A stretch of DNA of 46,504 bases, from assembly GCF_000282655.1 (NCBI RefSeq), contig NZ_AKIV01000092.1, positions 1 through 46,504 of the forward strand, read 5' to 3'. Positions 9,010-21,112 of this stretch are shown piece after piece; the first letter of the stretch is position 1; every line of letters begins with the position of its first letter. The translations under genes and the position numbers were made by a program. Source of the DNA: Polaromonas sp. CF318. Its GTDB lineage: Bacteria > Pseudomonadota > Gammaproteobacteria > Burkholderiales > Burkholderiaceae_C. The notes under the pieces were generated by a model. That model ran no database searches, was not told the DNA's origin, and was given only the letters and a program-made list of their open reading frames with translations.

Positions 9010-9022
9010 TGGACGGTGTACA
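9010..9022. promoter_or_regulatory. candidate TetR operator, copy 2
   Basis: TGGAC-ggt-GTACA fits the same TGnAC-N3-GTnCA pattern as copy 1; including the flanking G the two 14-base units agree at 11 positions as direct repeats. The site also contains the perfect palindrome GTGTACAC (9016-9023). Confidence 0.5.
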
Positions 9023-9103
9023 CAATACTGCTGATTGGGCCACCGCACAAGACCCCGAATCCCGGATTTCCCCTGTGAAACCGCTCTGACAAGGAACCCG
9101 AGC

Positions 9104-9577
9104 ATGCAGAAAATCACCCCCTTCCTGTGGTTCAACGACCAGGCCGAGGAGGCCATGAACTTTTACGTCTCCATCTTCAAGAACTCGAAGATCACCATGC
9201 TCAGGCGCTACGGCAAGGAAGGCCCGGGGCCGGAGGGCTCGGTCATGACCGGCAGCTTCGAGCTCGAGGGCCAGCAGTTCATGGCGCTCAACGGCGGCCC
9301 GCATTTCAGCTTTACACCGGCGATCTCGCTGTTCGTGGACTGCAAGACGCAGGAGGAGGTGGATGAGCTCTGGGACAAGCTCTCGGCCGGCGGCGCGCCC
9401 AACCAGTGCGGCTGGGTGCAAGACAAGTTCGGCCTGTCCTGGCAGATCATCCCGACCGCGCTCGGCGACATGCTGGGTGACAAGAACCCGGCCAAGGCCG
9501 GCGCCGCCATGGGCGCCATGCTCAAGATGCGCAAGATCAATATCAAGGCCCTCAAGGAAGCTTACGACAGGGCCTGA
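9104..9577 (+). CDS. VOC-superfamily PhnB-like protein
   Basis: A 157-residue protein of the VOC (vicinal oxygen chelate) superfamily, PhnB-like branch, often labelled 3-demethylubiquinone methyltransferase-like although these proteins have no methyltransferase fold. Typical features are the opening KITPFLWFNDQAEEAMNFYV, the FELEGQQFMALNGGPHF segment, and WVQDKFGLSWQIIPT near the C-terminus. The Met at 9104 is chosen over 9035 because AAGGA lies 8 bases upstream and the domain starts at once. First gene of a four-gene run divergent from a TetR regulator. Biochemical role unknown. Confidence 0.9.
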   Translation: MQKITPFLWFNDQAEEAMNFYVSIFKNSKITMLRRYGKEGPGPEGSVMTGSFELEGQQFMALNGGPHFSFTPAISLFVDCKTQEEVDELWDKLSAGGAPNQCGWVQDKFGLSWQIIPTALGDMLGDKNPAKAGAAMGAMLKMRKINIKALKEAYDRA

Positions 9578-9658
9578 GCAATCCGCGCCAAAGAGTGGCT
9601 GAAACAGCCAAACCCATCAACCCTCATCAAACCCCATCAACCCACCAAGGAGCCCACC

Positions 9659-10090
9659 ATGCTGGTCCAGTCCTACCTGTTTTTCAACGGCCGCTGCGAA
9701 GAAGCCATTGCGTTCTACCAAAAGGCGCTTGGCGCGCAAGTCACGATGAAGATGCGCTTCAAGGAAAACCCCGACCCTCCGAGCGAGGGTTGCGGCCCCG
9801 ACGGCGGCGCCATCCCCGGCGAAAACATCATGCACGCGAGCTTCAAGATCGGCGAGACCGAAGTGATGGCCTCCGACGGCATGGGCACCGGCAAGCCCGA
9901 ATTCAAGGGCTTCTCGCTGTCGTTGACGGCAGCCAGCGATGCCGAGGCTGAGCGCCTCTTCAAGGCGCTGGGCGAAGGCGGCAAGGTCGAAATGCCCATG
10001 ACCCAGACCTTTTTCGCCTCGGCCTTCGGCATGGTGGTCGACCGCTTCGGGGTGTCGTGGATGGTGATCAATCCGCGGCCCATGCCTTGA
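9659..10090 (+). CDS. VOC-superfamily PhnB/YjdN-like protein
   Basis: A 143-residue second VOC-fold protein, closer to the PhnB/YjdN branch: LVQSYLFFNGRCEEAIAFYQ at the start, GENIMHASFKIGETEVMASD in the middle, and FGMVVDRFGVSWMVINPRP at the end. Such proteins are glyoxalase-fold and dimeric; the reaction is not known. It follows the first VOC gene after 81 bp with an AAGGAG-type ribosome site just upstream, and is 10 bp ahead of the YCII gene, consistent with an operon. Confidence 0.9.
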   Translation: MLVQSYLFFNGRCEEAIAFYQKALGAQVTMKMRFKENPDPPSEGCGPDGGAIPGENIMHASFKIGETEVMASDGMGTGKPEFKGFSLSLTAASDAEAERLFKALGEGGKVEMPMTQTFFASAFGMVVDRFGVSWMVINPRPMP

Positions 10091-10100
10091 GCGGCGGCAC

Positions 10101-10448
10101 ATGCAGTTCCTTTTGATCATCTGCCATGACGCGGCCTTTGCCCCCACGCCGGCGCTGGTCGCCGAGATAGGCACCTGGGTCCGTGACATGCAGGGCCGCG
10201 GCATCCTCCAGCACGGCAACCCGCTGCGCCCGCCCGACGACGCGATGACGGTGCGGGTGCGGGGTGGCAAACGCGTGGTGAGCGGTGGTCCCTTCACCGA
10301 CAGCGCGGAAAAAATGGCAGCCTACGGGCTGATTGATTGCGCCGGCATGCAGGAAGCCATCGACATCGCGGCCGGCCACCCCATGGCCCGCGCCGCGACC
10401 ATAGAGGTCAGGCCGGTGTGGTCCGACCTGCCGCGCATGGCCGCGTAA
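10101..10448 (+). CDS. YCII-related (DGPF-type) protein
   Basis: A 115-residue YCII-like protein: MQFLLIICHDAAFAPTPALV, then RVRGGKRVVSGGPFTDSAEK with the GPF core, and AAYGLIDCAGMQEAIDIAAG. In many bacteria this family is encoded next to PhnB-like proteins and an ECF sigma factor of the type associated with such domains; here there is no sigma factor and a TetR regulator plus a glutathione transferase instead. Function unknown; a small ferredoxin-like alpha/beta fold is expected from the family. Confidence 0.87.
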   Translation: MQFLLIICHDAAFAPTPALVAEIGTWVRDMQGRGILQHGNPLRPPDDAMTVRVRGGKRVVSGGPFTDSAEKMAAYGLIDCAGMQEAIDIAAGHPMARAATIEVRPVWSDLPRMAA

Positions 10449-10472
10449 AACACACAGCATGGAAAGAAGCAC

Positions 10473-11102
10473 ATGAAGCTTTATTACTCGGACACGCTGA
10501 ACCCGCGAAAAGCCTGCGCCGTCGCCAGGCACCTGAAACTGCCGGTGGAGTTCATCTACGTCACGCTGGAAAAAGGCGAACACCGCACGCCTGAGTTCCG
10601 CGCGATGAACCCCAATGCCAAGGTGCCGGTTCTGGTGGACGGAACCACCACGCTGTGGGAATCGAACGCCATCATGTGCCACCTGGCCGAAAAAGCCGGC
10701 TCCGACCTGTGGCCGCGGGACGAGCGCCGCATCGAGGTGCTGCGCTGGCTGATGTGGGATGCGACCGAGTTCGCGCCGGCCGCCGCCACGTTTTATTTCG
10801 AGCACATCATCAAGCCGCGCTTTTTGCGCCGCGAAGCCGACCCGGCCGAAATCGCGAGGGTGACGCCGGACTTCGAACGCTACGCCGGCGTGCTGGAAGC
10901 GCATCTCAAGGGGCGCGACTACCTCGTCGGCCACGCATTGACCGTGGCCGACTTCGCGGTGGCCATCACCCTGCCCTATGCGGGCAAGACCGGGCTGCCG
11001 CTGCAGGCCTTTCCGGAAATCCGGCGCTGGCATGCGCAACTCAATGAACTGCCGGCCTGGCGCGAGCCTTTTCCCGCATTGCAGGCCGCCACGGCCGCGT
11101 GA
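10473..11102 (+). CDS. glutathione S-transferase family protein
   Basis: A 209-residue cytosolic GST. The N-terminal thioredoxin-like domain contains MKLYYSDTLNPRKACAVARH and the glutathione-binding segment NAKVPVLVDGTTTLWESNAI (Val-Pro cis-proline followed by Glu-Ser). The C-terminal all-helical domain includes YLVGHALTVADFAVAITLPY, the usual N-capping box region. Last gene of the TetR-divergent run, 24 bp after the YCII gene. Likely conjugates or reduces an electrophilic compound; the class and substrate cannot be set from sequence alone. Confidence 0.92.
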   Translation: MKLYYSDTLNPRKACAVARHLKLPVEFIYVTLEKGEHRTPEFRAMNPNAKVPVLVDGTTTLWESNAIMCHLAEKAGSDLWPRDERRIEVLRWLMWDATEFAPAAATFYFEHIIKPRFLRREADPAEIARVTPDFERYAGVLEAHLKGRDYLVGHALTVADFAVAITLPYAGKTGLPLQAFPEIRRWHAQLNELPAWREPFPALQAATAA

Positions 11103-11119
11103 TCCGCCGCTGAATGGAC

Positions 11120-11151
11120 AAAAGCCGGCGAACGCTTGCGCGTGCGCCGGC
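11120..11151 (-). terminator. hairpin with T tract on the minus strand
   Basis: A perfect seven-pair stem (11124-11130 with 11145-11151) has a 14-base loop and is preceded by four A, which read as TTTT after the hairpin on the minus strand. On the plus strand it follows the GST gene but lacks a T tract, so it fits a minus-strand transcript better. Confidence 0.45.
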
Positions 11152-11500
11152 CTGCGCGATTCGAAAGCTGGAGGCTTAACGGGCCGGGGCGGGAACGATC
11201 ACGACCGTGTCACCGGTGGCACCGGTCCGGCCACTGGGTGCCTGGCTGCCTTGAAAGAACCATGGCTGATGCAGACAACAGGATGAGCGACCAAGTTGAC
11301 AAGCCGCGGCCGCACGAGCTGTAGGACGGACGTGCGACGCCCTGTCCCCAATCGGCAGTAGCGCGCCCTCACAAACGGCCGCGCGGCGCGCGGCACTGCC
11401 CTGAAAACCCTAGTCCCCGCTTTTTCACCCGCGCTCTATAGAATGATCCGGGTCTCTTCCGGCACCAGGTCTTCCGGTGCCACTTTCATCAGGATGCCGC
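11152..11500. other. 349-bp stretch without a clear gene
   Basis: No convincing intact gene. On the minus strand a frame ending with a stop at 11176 reads a protein-like tail (TGATGDTVVIVPAPAR) directly before the minus-strand hairpin at 11120-11151, which may be the end of a decayed or unrecognised small gene. The last 100 bases should contain the promoter of the ABC exporter. Confidence 0.3.
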
Positions 11501-12453
<953 letters not shown>

Positions 12454-12457
<4 letters not shown>

Positions 12458-13215
12458 ACTGGCACGCCATCCGCGCGATCTACCGCTTTGAAATGGCGCG
12501 CACCTTCCGCACGCTGATGCAGTCCATCGCCTCGCCGGTGATCTCAACCTCGCTCTACTTCGTGGTGTTCGGGGCCGCCATCGGCTCGCGCATGGGCGAC
12601 ATCGAGGGCATACGCTACGGCGCCTTCATCATCCCCGGCCTGGTCATGCTGTCGCTGCTCAACGAGAGCATCTCCAATGCCGCCTTCGGCATCTACATGC
12701 CGAAATGGTCGGGCACGATTTACGAACTGCTGTCGGCGCCGGTGTCCTCCATGGAGGTGGTGATGGGTTATGTGGGCGCCGCGGCGAGCAAGTCCGTCAT
12801 GCTGGGCCTGCTGATCCTGGCGACGGCGCGGCTGTTCGTGCCCTATGAGATCGCCCACCCTTTCTGGATGCTGTGCTTTTTGCTGCTGACCGCGCTGACC
12901 TTCAGCCTGTTCGGCTTCATCATCGGGCTGTGGGCCGACAACTTCCAGAAGCTGCAGGTCGTGCCGCTGATGGTGGTGACGCCGCTGACCTTTCTGGGCG
13001 GTGCGTTTTACGCCATCAACATGCTGCCGCCGCTGTGGCAAAAGATCGCGCTGTTCAACCCCGTGGTCTACCTGATCAGCGGCTTCCGCTGGAGCTTTTA
13101 CGGCGTGGCCGATGTCAATGTGGGCCTCAGCGTGCTGGCCATCCTGGGCTTTCTGGCACTGTGCCTGGGCGTGGTGTGGTGGATCTTCCGCACGGGCTGG
13201 AAGCTCAAGGCCTGA
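12454..13215 (+). CDS. ABC-2 type exporter, permease protein
   Basis: A 253-residue integral membrane protein with six predicted helices in the ABC-2 arrangement: a soluble N-tail ([20 protein letters not shown]), a first hairpin around [32 protein letters not shown], and later [20 protein letters not shown] and the ABC-2 element [20 protein letters not shown]. Start ATG at 12454 follows AAGGAGG and overlaps the ATPase stop. The pair matches YadG/YadH-like or NodI/NodJ-like two-gene exporters of unknown or polysaccharide-like cargo. Confidence 0.93.
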
Positions 13216-13312
13216 GAATGCCGGGAAGGCGCAGGCCGGCGACGCCGCTTGAAGGAATAGCGGCCGGCCTCATATCTGTTCTTTGAACATTCCACGCCAG
13301 AAAGGCTTTTCC

Positions 13313-14386
13313 ATGCCTGACGACCACGCCGCCCATGCCGGCGCCCATTCCGCCACCAGCCCCGTCCTCCAGGTCCAGCCGCTGGGTTTTCCCTGGGCGA
13401 CACTGGACCCTTTCCTCTTTTGCGTCTACCACGACGACGCCTACCCCAAGGCCAATGGACAAATGGGCCCGGACGCCTCGCTCGCGGGGCGCAACATCGG
13501 CCAGGACTTTGCGCGCAAGGACGGCTGGAATATGTACCACGGCAGCACGGTGCCGGGCTTTCCGGCACACCCGCACCGCGGCTTTGAAACCGTGACGATT
13601 GTGCGCAAGGGCCTGGTCGACCATTCCGACTCCCTGGGAGCGACCGCGCGCTTCGGCCGCGGCGACGTGCAGTGGCTCACGGCCGGCCAGGGCGTGGTGC
13701 ATTCCGAGATGTTCCCCTTGCTCGATGCGGACAATCCCAACCCGCTGGAGCTGTTCCAGATCTGGCTTAACCTGCCGGCGGCCGGCAAGATGTCGGCCCC
13801 GCACTTCACCATGTTCTGGTCACAGGACATCCCGCGCAAGCAGGTGGCCGACGAGGCGGGCCGCACAACCGAGGTCGCCCTCATCGCCGGGCGCATGGGC
13901 GATGCCCAAGCCGCCCCGCTGGCGCCGCCGCCCGACTCCTGGGCCGCGCAAGCCGAAGCCGACGTCGCGATCTGGACCATCCGCATGGCGGCGGGCGCGC
14001 GCTGGACTTTGCCGGCCGCCACGGGCCAGGGCACGCAGCGTCAGCTCTACTTCTTCAAGGGCAGTTCCGTTAGCGTGGCCGGCCAAGCCATTGACAGCCA
14101 GGCGGCGATCACGCTGCGTGCGGGCCAGGCCGTGCAACTGGAAAATAGCGGCGGCGAGGAAGCCGAATTCCTGCTGCTGCAGGGCAAGCCGATTGGCGAG
14201 CCCGTGGTGCAGTACGGCCCCTTCGTGATGAACAGCCAGGCCGAGATCGCGCAGACCCTGGCCGACTACCAGCGCACCCAGTTTGGCGGCTGGTCTTTCA
14301 CCGACGACGCGCCCGTGCACGGCCGCGAGCCGGCACGTTTTGCGCGCTACCCGGGCGGGCGCGAAGAAAAGCCGGCCGGCGGCTGA
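13313..14386 (+). CDS. pirin family protein
   Basis: A 357-residue bicupin pirin. The N-terminal cupin has the metal-binding pattern HPHRGFETVTIVRKG, then DHSDSLG and WLTAGQGVVHSE, giving the expected three His plus Glu ligands. The C-terminal half (IRMAAGARWTLPAATGQG onward) is the second cupin. Bacterial pirins include quercetinase-like dioxygenases and redox-sensing regulators; which applies here is open. The frame extends to 13283, but the Met at 13313 follows AAAGG and the family conserves little before LGFPWATLDPF. Followed by a clear terminator, so probably monocistronic. Confidence 0.9.
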   Translation: MPDDHAAHAGAHSATSPVLQVQPLGFPWATLDPFLFCVYHDDAYPKANGQMGPDASLAGRNIGQDFARKDGWNMYHGSTVPGFPAHPHRGFETVTIVRKGLVDHSDSLGATARFGRGDVQWLTAGQGVVHSEMFPLLDADNPNPLELFQIWLNLPAAGKMSAPHFTMFWSQDIPRKQVADEAGRTTEVALIAGRMGDAQAAPLAPPPDSWAAQAEADVAIWTIRMAAGARWTLPAATGQGTQRQLYFFKGSSVSVAGQAIDSQAAITLRAGQAVQLENSGGEEAEFLLLQGKPIGEPVVQYGPFVMNSQAEIAQTLADYQRTQFGGWSFTDDAPVHGREPARFARYPGGREEKPAGG

Positions 14387-14389
14387 GCG

Positions 14390-14415
14390 GGGGCGGCGAC
14401 CGCCGCCCCTTCTTT
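14390..14415 (+). terminator. rho-independent terminator after the pirin gene
   Basis: Eight-pair GC stem (14390-14397 with 14402-14409), GACC loop, then TTCTTT. It begins three bases after the pirin stop codon. Confidence 0.75.
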
Positions 14416-14560
14416 CGGTGAATATTTGCTTTTTGTTTTCAGGCGCGAGGACTAAGGTGTGAGCGGGCGTAGACACAGTCTGCCTCGCACAGCGAGCCGA
14501 CCCTGAATCCGGTGCCGGAAAAAAGCTGTCCCGGCGGACGCACATCAGGAGGATCTGAAC

Positions 14561-15358
14561 ATGCGTCGCCTTCCCCCGCTGCTTTCACTGCCTGCCTTGC
14601 TGCTCGCCACCCTGCTGGCTGGCTGTACCTCATGGCCCATGCCGCCTCCCAGGACGCCGGGTGATCCGCAACTGGCGCCGTCTTACGGCTACCACCCCAT
14701 AGACCCACTACCGGTCCGGCTCAAGGCCGAGACGGCACCCAGCAACACCAAAATCCTGGACGCGCTTCCCGACGAGACCATGCGGATCGCGATAGGGCAG
14801 ATCCAGGCCAACGGCGGCATCACCTTCGGCCCGGCCAAGGCCGGCGTGGCCGGCAACAGCTATGTGGTGGTGCTGGACTATGTGAAGTTCGAGACCAAAT
14901 CCTTCGGCGTGGACATCTCCGTTTCGGACGGCAAAAAAACCGCCTCGCTCTCGGCCCAGAAAAGCCCGCCCGTGATCGTGCCGGTGTACGTCGGCGTGGG
15001 CCTGCGCCTGACGGCGAACATCACCGTCAACGAAGGTTCGGTCGACCTGGGCAACCTGTTCGCGCTGGGCGCGGCCGCGCAGGCCAAGCAGGTGTCGGGA
15101 ACGCTGGTGGTGCAGACCCTGGGCATCAGCGGGGAAAGCGTCTCGACCATCATTCCCATGCCCAGCGAGATCAACGCCTCCACCATCCAGAACGCCATCA
15201 TGGCGCTTGGCGCCATCAAGGCCAAGATTTACGACGCGGGCACGCGCATCAACCCGCGCGTCGTCGGGGTTTACAACAACCTGGGCGGCGGGCAGGAGAC
15301 CATCAACGGCTTTATCTCATCGCTGCTGGAGCAGGCGCAATACCTGGAAGTCCGCTGA
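14561..15358 (+). CDS. putative lipoprotein of unknown function
   Basis: Not recognised. A 265-residue protein with a lipoprotein signal peptide (LLLATLLAGC, Cys at residue 22) followed by a Pro-rich linker. The body alternates beta-strand-like stretches such as GNSYVVVLDYVKFETKSFGV and VPVYVGVGLRLTANITVNEG and then GTLVVQTLGISGESVSTIIP; the C-terminal part (ASTIQNAIMALGAIKAKIYD) looks helical. Start follows AGGAGG at the right distance. Followed after 25 bp by another unrecognised gene with its own ribosome site, so the two probably form an operon. Likely anchored in the outer membrane or periplasmic face. Confidence 0.8.
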   Translation: MRRLPPLLSLPALLLATLLAGCTSWPMPPPRTPGDPQLAPSYGYHPIDPLPVRLKAETAPSNTKILDALPDETMRIAIGQIQANGGITFGPAKAGVAGNSYVVVLDYVKFETKSFGVDISVSDGKKTASLSAQKSPPVIVPVYVGVGLRLTANITVNEGSVDLGNLFALGAAAQAKQVSGTLVVQTLGISGESVSTIIPMPSEINASTIQNAIMALGAIKAKIYDAGTRINPRVVGVYNNLGGGQETINGFISSLLEQAQYLEVR

Positions 15359-15383
15359 GGCGGGCAAACACCGCAAGGAGAGC

Positions 15384-15947
15384 ATGATGAATGACAACGT
15401 ACGCAATCTCATGATGGGCAGTTGCTACATCAAGCATTCGATCCCCGGGCCCATCCGCCTGAGCAGCGTGTCCGCCGGGGACGCAAGCCCCGCCGACTTC
15501 CTGAAGGCCGGCAGCGAACTGGTGAAGACCGGTTACCTGCGGCAGCGCCAGCCCATGCCCGATACCGCGCGGGAGCTGGACGACATCCTGGGCAGCTTTG
15601 AACTCACGCCCTTTGGCATCGAGAGTTTTGAGGACGGGCTCAAGAAGAAGGGGCAGCCCGCCCCCTTCGGAAAAATGGACGCGGCCACCGTGGTGATCCA
15701 GTTCCCGTGGTTCGGCGGCAAAGCCAGCTACAGCGACAGCAGCCACAACGAGGACAGCAGCACGAACACCGACATTGCCGTCCAGCTGCGGCTGGCACTG
15801 GGCAACATCGTCGAGCAGATTGAAAAGTCCGCTGCCACGCCGGCAGAAAAGGCCGACGCGAAATCCAGGCTCAAGGCCTTCCTGAAACACCCGCTGGTGA
15901 TCGCCCTGGCCGGGGCCGCGCTCAAGCCGCTGCTCGAAGGGCTGTAA
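15384..15947 (+). CDS. conserved-looking protein of unknown function
   Basis: Not recognised. A 187-residue soluble-looking protein without a signal peptide. It contains a segment with VVIQFPWFGGKASYSDSS followed by an acidic and Ser-rich stretch, a helical segment (VQLRLALGNIVEQIEK) and a short hydrophobic C-terminus (PLVIALAGAALKPLLEGL) that could touch the membrane. Start chosen at 15384 because AAGGAG lies four bases upstream; ATG at 15387 is equally possible. The frame continues upstream into the lipoprotein gene, but that part is out of frame with it and is not coding. Probably cotranscribed with the lipoprotein. Confidence 0.75.
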   Translation: MMNDNVRNLMMGSCYIKHSIPGPIRLSSVSAGDASPADFLKAGSELVKTGYLRQRQPMPDTARELDDILGSFELTPFGIESFEDGLKKKGQPAPFGKMDAATVVIQFPWFGGKASYSDSSHNEDSSTNTDIAVQLRLALGNIVEQIEKSAATPAEKADAKSRLKAFLKHPLVIALAGAALKPLLEGL

Positions 15948-15991
15948 GACCGCAGCCCTGCAGGATTTGCCGCAAGCTCCTACACTGCGGT

Positions 15992-16456
15992 ATGCTGAAC
16001 AAAGACCCTGGCCATGTTGCCGTGAAGCGGGAACTCGATCTTCTGGCTGCCCGATTCTTTCGCGCGGTGTCGTTTGAACCCGGTGAGGTGCCGTCCTATG
16101 GCGACATTCACGGCCTGTTCATCGCCACCGGCCTGCTGATCAAGAACACGGGGGCCACGCCCGAAATATCCAGCGTCGCGGAGTTCATCGCGCCGCGCCA
16201 GGCCCTGGTGGACAGCGGCGCGCTGACCCGCTTCAAGGAATGGGAGCTGTCGGAACATACGCAAATGTTCGGCAACATTGCCCACCGCTACAGCGCCTAT
16301 GGCAAGGCCGGGACGCAGGACGGCAAGACCTTCGAAGCGCGCGGCGTGATCTCCACGCAGTTCATCAAAACACCTGAGGGCTGGAAGATGAGTGCCATGG
16401 CCTGGGACGACGAGCGGCCCGGCCTGGCGTTGCCGGCCGAACTGCTGGGCAGCTAA
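15992..16456 (+). CDS. NTF2/SnoaL-like domain protein
   Basis: A 154-residue protein with the look of the DUF4440/SnoaL NTF2-like fold: an N-terminal helix (KRELDLLAARFFRAVSFEPG), a central strand rich segment (TRFKEWELSEHTQMFGNIAH then RYSAYGKAGTQDGKTFEARG), and the closing strands ISTQFIKTPEGWKMSAMAWD typical of this fold. Such proteins are ligand-binding or steroid-isomerase-like; catalytic residues are not evident. It stands alone between the unknown pair and the convergent adenylate cyclase gene, with 28 bp to the latter's stop. Confidence 0.75.
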   Translation: MLNKDPGHVAVKRELDLLAARFFRAVSFEPGEVPSYGDIHGLFIATGLLIKNTGATPEISSVAEFIAPRQALVDSGALTRFKEWELSEHTQMFGNIAHRYSAYGKAGTQDGKTFEARGVISTQFIKTPEGWKMSAMAWDDERPGLALPAELLGS

Positions 16457-16484
16457 CCGCGGTTTTCAACGGCACCTCGCCGCT

Positions 16485-17738
16485 TCAGGCCGCGAGGGTT
16501 TCCGCCGCGGCGCCGCGCCGCTCCGCTGCCGGATGCTCCTTCAGCACCGGCCCCAGCAACCAGTAGGTGGCCATGCGGCCTCGGCCCTTGAGTTCTATGG
16601 GTTCGCGCGCGGCAAAAGCGAAGTGCTGCCGCGTCTGCAGGTAGACCACCTCGCTGACGTGGACGGCGCCCGGCTCGCCGCTGGCCTCCATGCGGCTGGC
16701 CACATTGACCGTGTCGCCCCAGACATCGTAGAGAAAGCGCTTGACGCCTATCACCCCCGCCACCGCGGGCCCCGCATGCATGCCTATGCGCATGGCCAGC
16801 CGTGTGCCGTTGGCGGCGTTGTAGCACCGCAAAGCCTCGCCCATGTCCAGCGCCAGCCGCCCCAGGCTGTCGAGCCGGTGATGGGCCACCACCATGTAGG
16901 CATCGCCTATGGTCTTGATTTTTTCCAGCCCGTACTTTTCCACCAGGCCGTCAAAGGCCGAGAAAATCTGGTTCAGCACCAGCACCAGTGCGTCCGGCGG
17001 CAGGGCGCGTGAAAAGCTCGTGAAGCCGGCGATGTCGGCGAACAGCACACCCATGTTGTCGAACTTCACCGCGTTGACCTTGTCGTCGCGCTTGAGCTCA
17101 TCGGCGATGGAGGCCGGCAGCACGTTGTACAGCACCTTGTCGGCGCGCGCGCATTCGCTCTCGGCGCGCTGCGTCTCGGTGTACAGCTCGGCATTGCGCG
17201 CCAGCATGAGCTTGTCGAGCGCCACGCACAGCACCAGGATGCAGAACGGGTTGACCAGCGCGGCGAGGAGCTCCAGGCCCGCGTGCCCACGCAGGGCGGC
17301 GGCCAGGCCCAGCGCCGCGAAGCTCAGCAGGTACATGGGCTTGCGCACCGGGCTGGGCGTGCACATGACGGCCGCGACAAAGGTCGCGCCCGCGGCATAG
17401 ATGGACAAATCACCCCACATCGCGCCGTGGACGGCGCCTATCCAGGTGGCCAACAGCATGGCGCCGGCGCAGGCGGCGTTGAGCGCGCCTTCCTGGCCGC
17501 GCAGCCGGGGCACAAACCGGTCCGCCAGGATGACCGCGATGAAGAACAGCTCGGCCGTGAGCTGCCAGGCCAGCAGGCCGGCTACACCCGCCGGCCAGTG
17601 CTGCTGCGCGATGCTGAAGTAAGGCGCGTCGGCGGCGAGCGCCGCCGGCGGCAACAGCCAGGCCACCGCCTTGCTGTAATACACGCCCTGTGCCCAGCTT
17701 TTCTGGACAAGCCAATCCCTGAACGGCTGCTGCGCCAT
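16485..17738 (-). CDS. membrane-bound class III adenylate cyclase
   Basis: A 417-residue enzyme that makes cAMP from ATP. The first 175 residues are hydrophobic, about six membrane segments, followed by a helical linker (TQRAESECARADKVLYNVLP) and a catalytic domain from about residue 225. Metal-binding Asp235 (FADIAGFTSF) and Asp279 (IGDAYM) are present, as are Lys275 and Asp338 (YDVWGDTVN), which specify adenine, and Asn345/Arg349 (NVASRM) for the transition state. The Met at 17738 is preferred because GGAGGA lies seven bases upstream; Met at 17744 would sit on it. Convergent with the NTF2-like gene. The membrane part may sense a signal; its ligand is unknown. Confidence 0.92.
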   Translation of the reverse strand: MAQQPFRDWLVQKSWAQGVYYSKAVAWLLPPAALAADAPYFSIAQQHWPAGVAGLLAWQLTAELFFIAVILADRFVPRLRGQEGALNAACAGAMLLATWIGAVHGAMWGDLSIYAAGATFVAAVMCTPSPVRKPMYLLSFAALGLAAALRGHAGLELLAALVNPFCILVLCVALDKLMLARNAELYTETQRAESECARADKVLYNVLPASIADELKRDDKVNAVKFDNMGVLFADIAGFTSFSRALPPDALVLVLNQIFSAFDGLVEKYGLEKIKTIGDAYMVVAHHRLDSLGRLALDMGEALRCYNAANGTRLAMRIGMHAGPAVAGVIGVKRFLYDVWGDTVNVASRMEASGEPGAVHVSEVVYLQTRQHFAFAAREPIELKGRGRMATYWLLGPVLKEHPAAERRGAAAETLAA

Positions 17739-17853
17739 GGTCATTCCTCCCTTGCGCCGCGCGGCATGGGCGCGGCATGCGGGGACCATACGGGCTGGAC
17801 GGGTCTGGGTCAACGGACATTGACCGCTCGCGGCCTTTTGATGTGCGAAGCCG

Positions 17854-17882
17854 AAAAAAAAAGCGCCCGAAGGCGCTTTTTT
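17854..17882. terminator. bidirectional rho-independent terminator downstream of gap
   Basis: AAGCGCC-CGAA-GGCGCTT (17861-17878) flanked by nine A on the left and six T on the right. It terminates the minus-strand tkt-gap transcript 20 bases after the gap stop codon and separates it from the cyclase promoter. Confidence 0.85.
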
Positions 17883-17900
17883 GGGTGAAGCCGCGGCGAA

Positions 17901-20992
<3,092 letters not shown>

Positions 20993-21112
20993 GTAGGCTG
21001 CTCCGGAGGGGGAAAGATCAGGGGTAACCCGGTATTTTACCGTCTGGCCCCGGCCGGGGAATTTGCCGGGATTTAGACCTGCGTCCGGGCACTCATCGTC
21101 TAAAGTCGGGGG

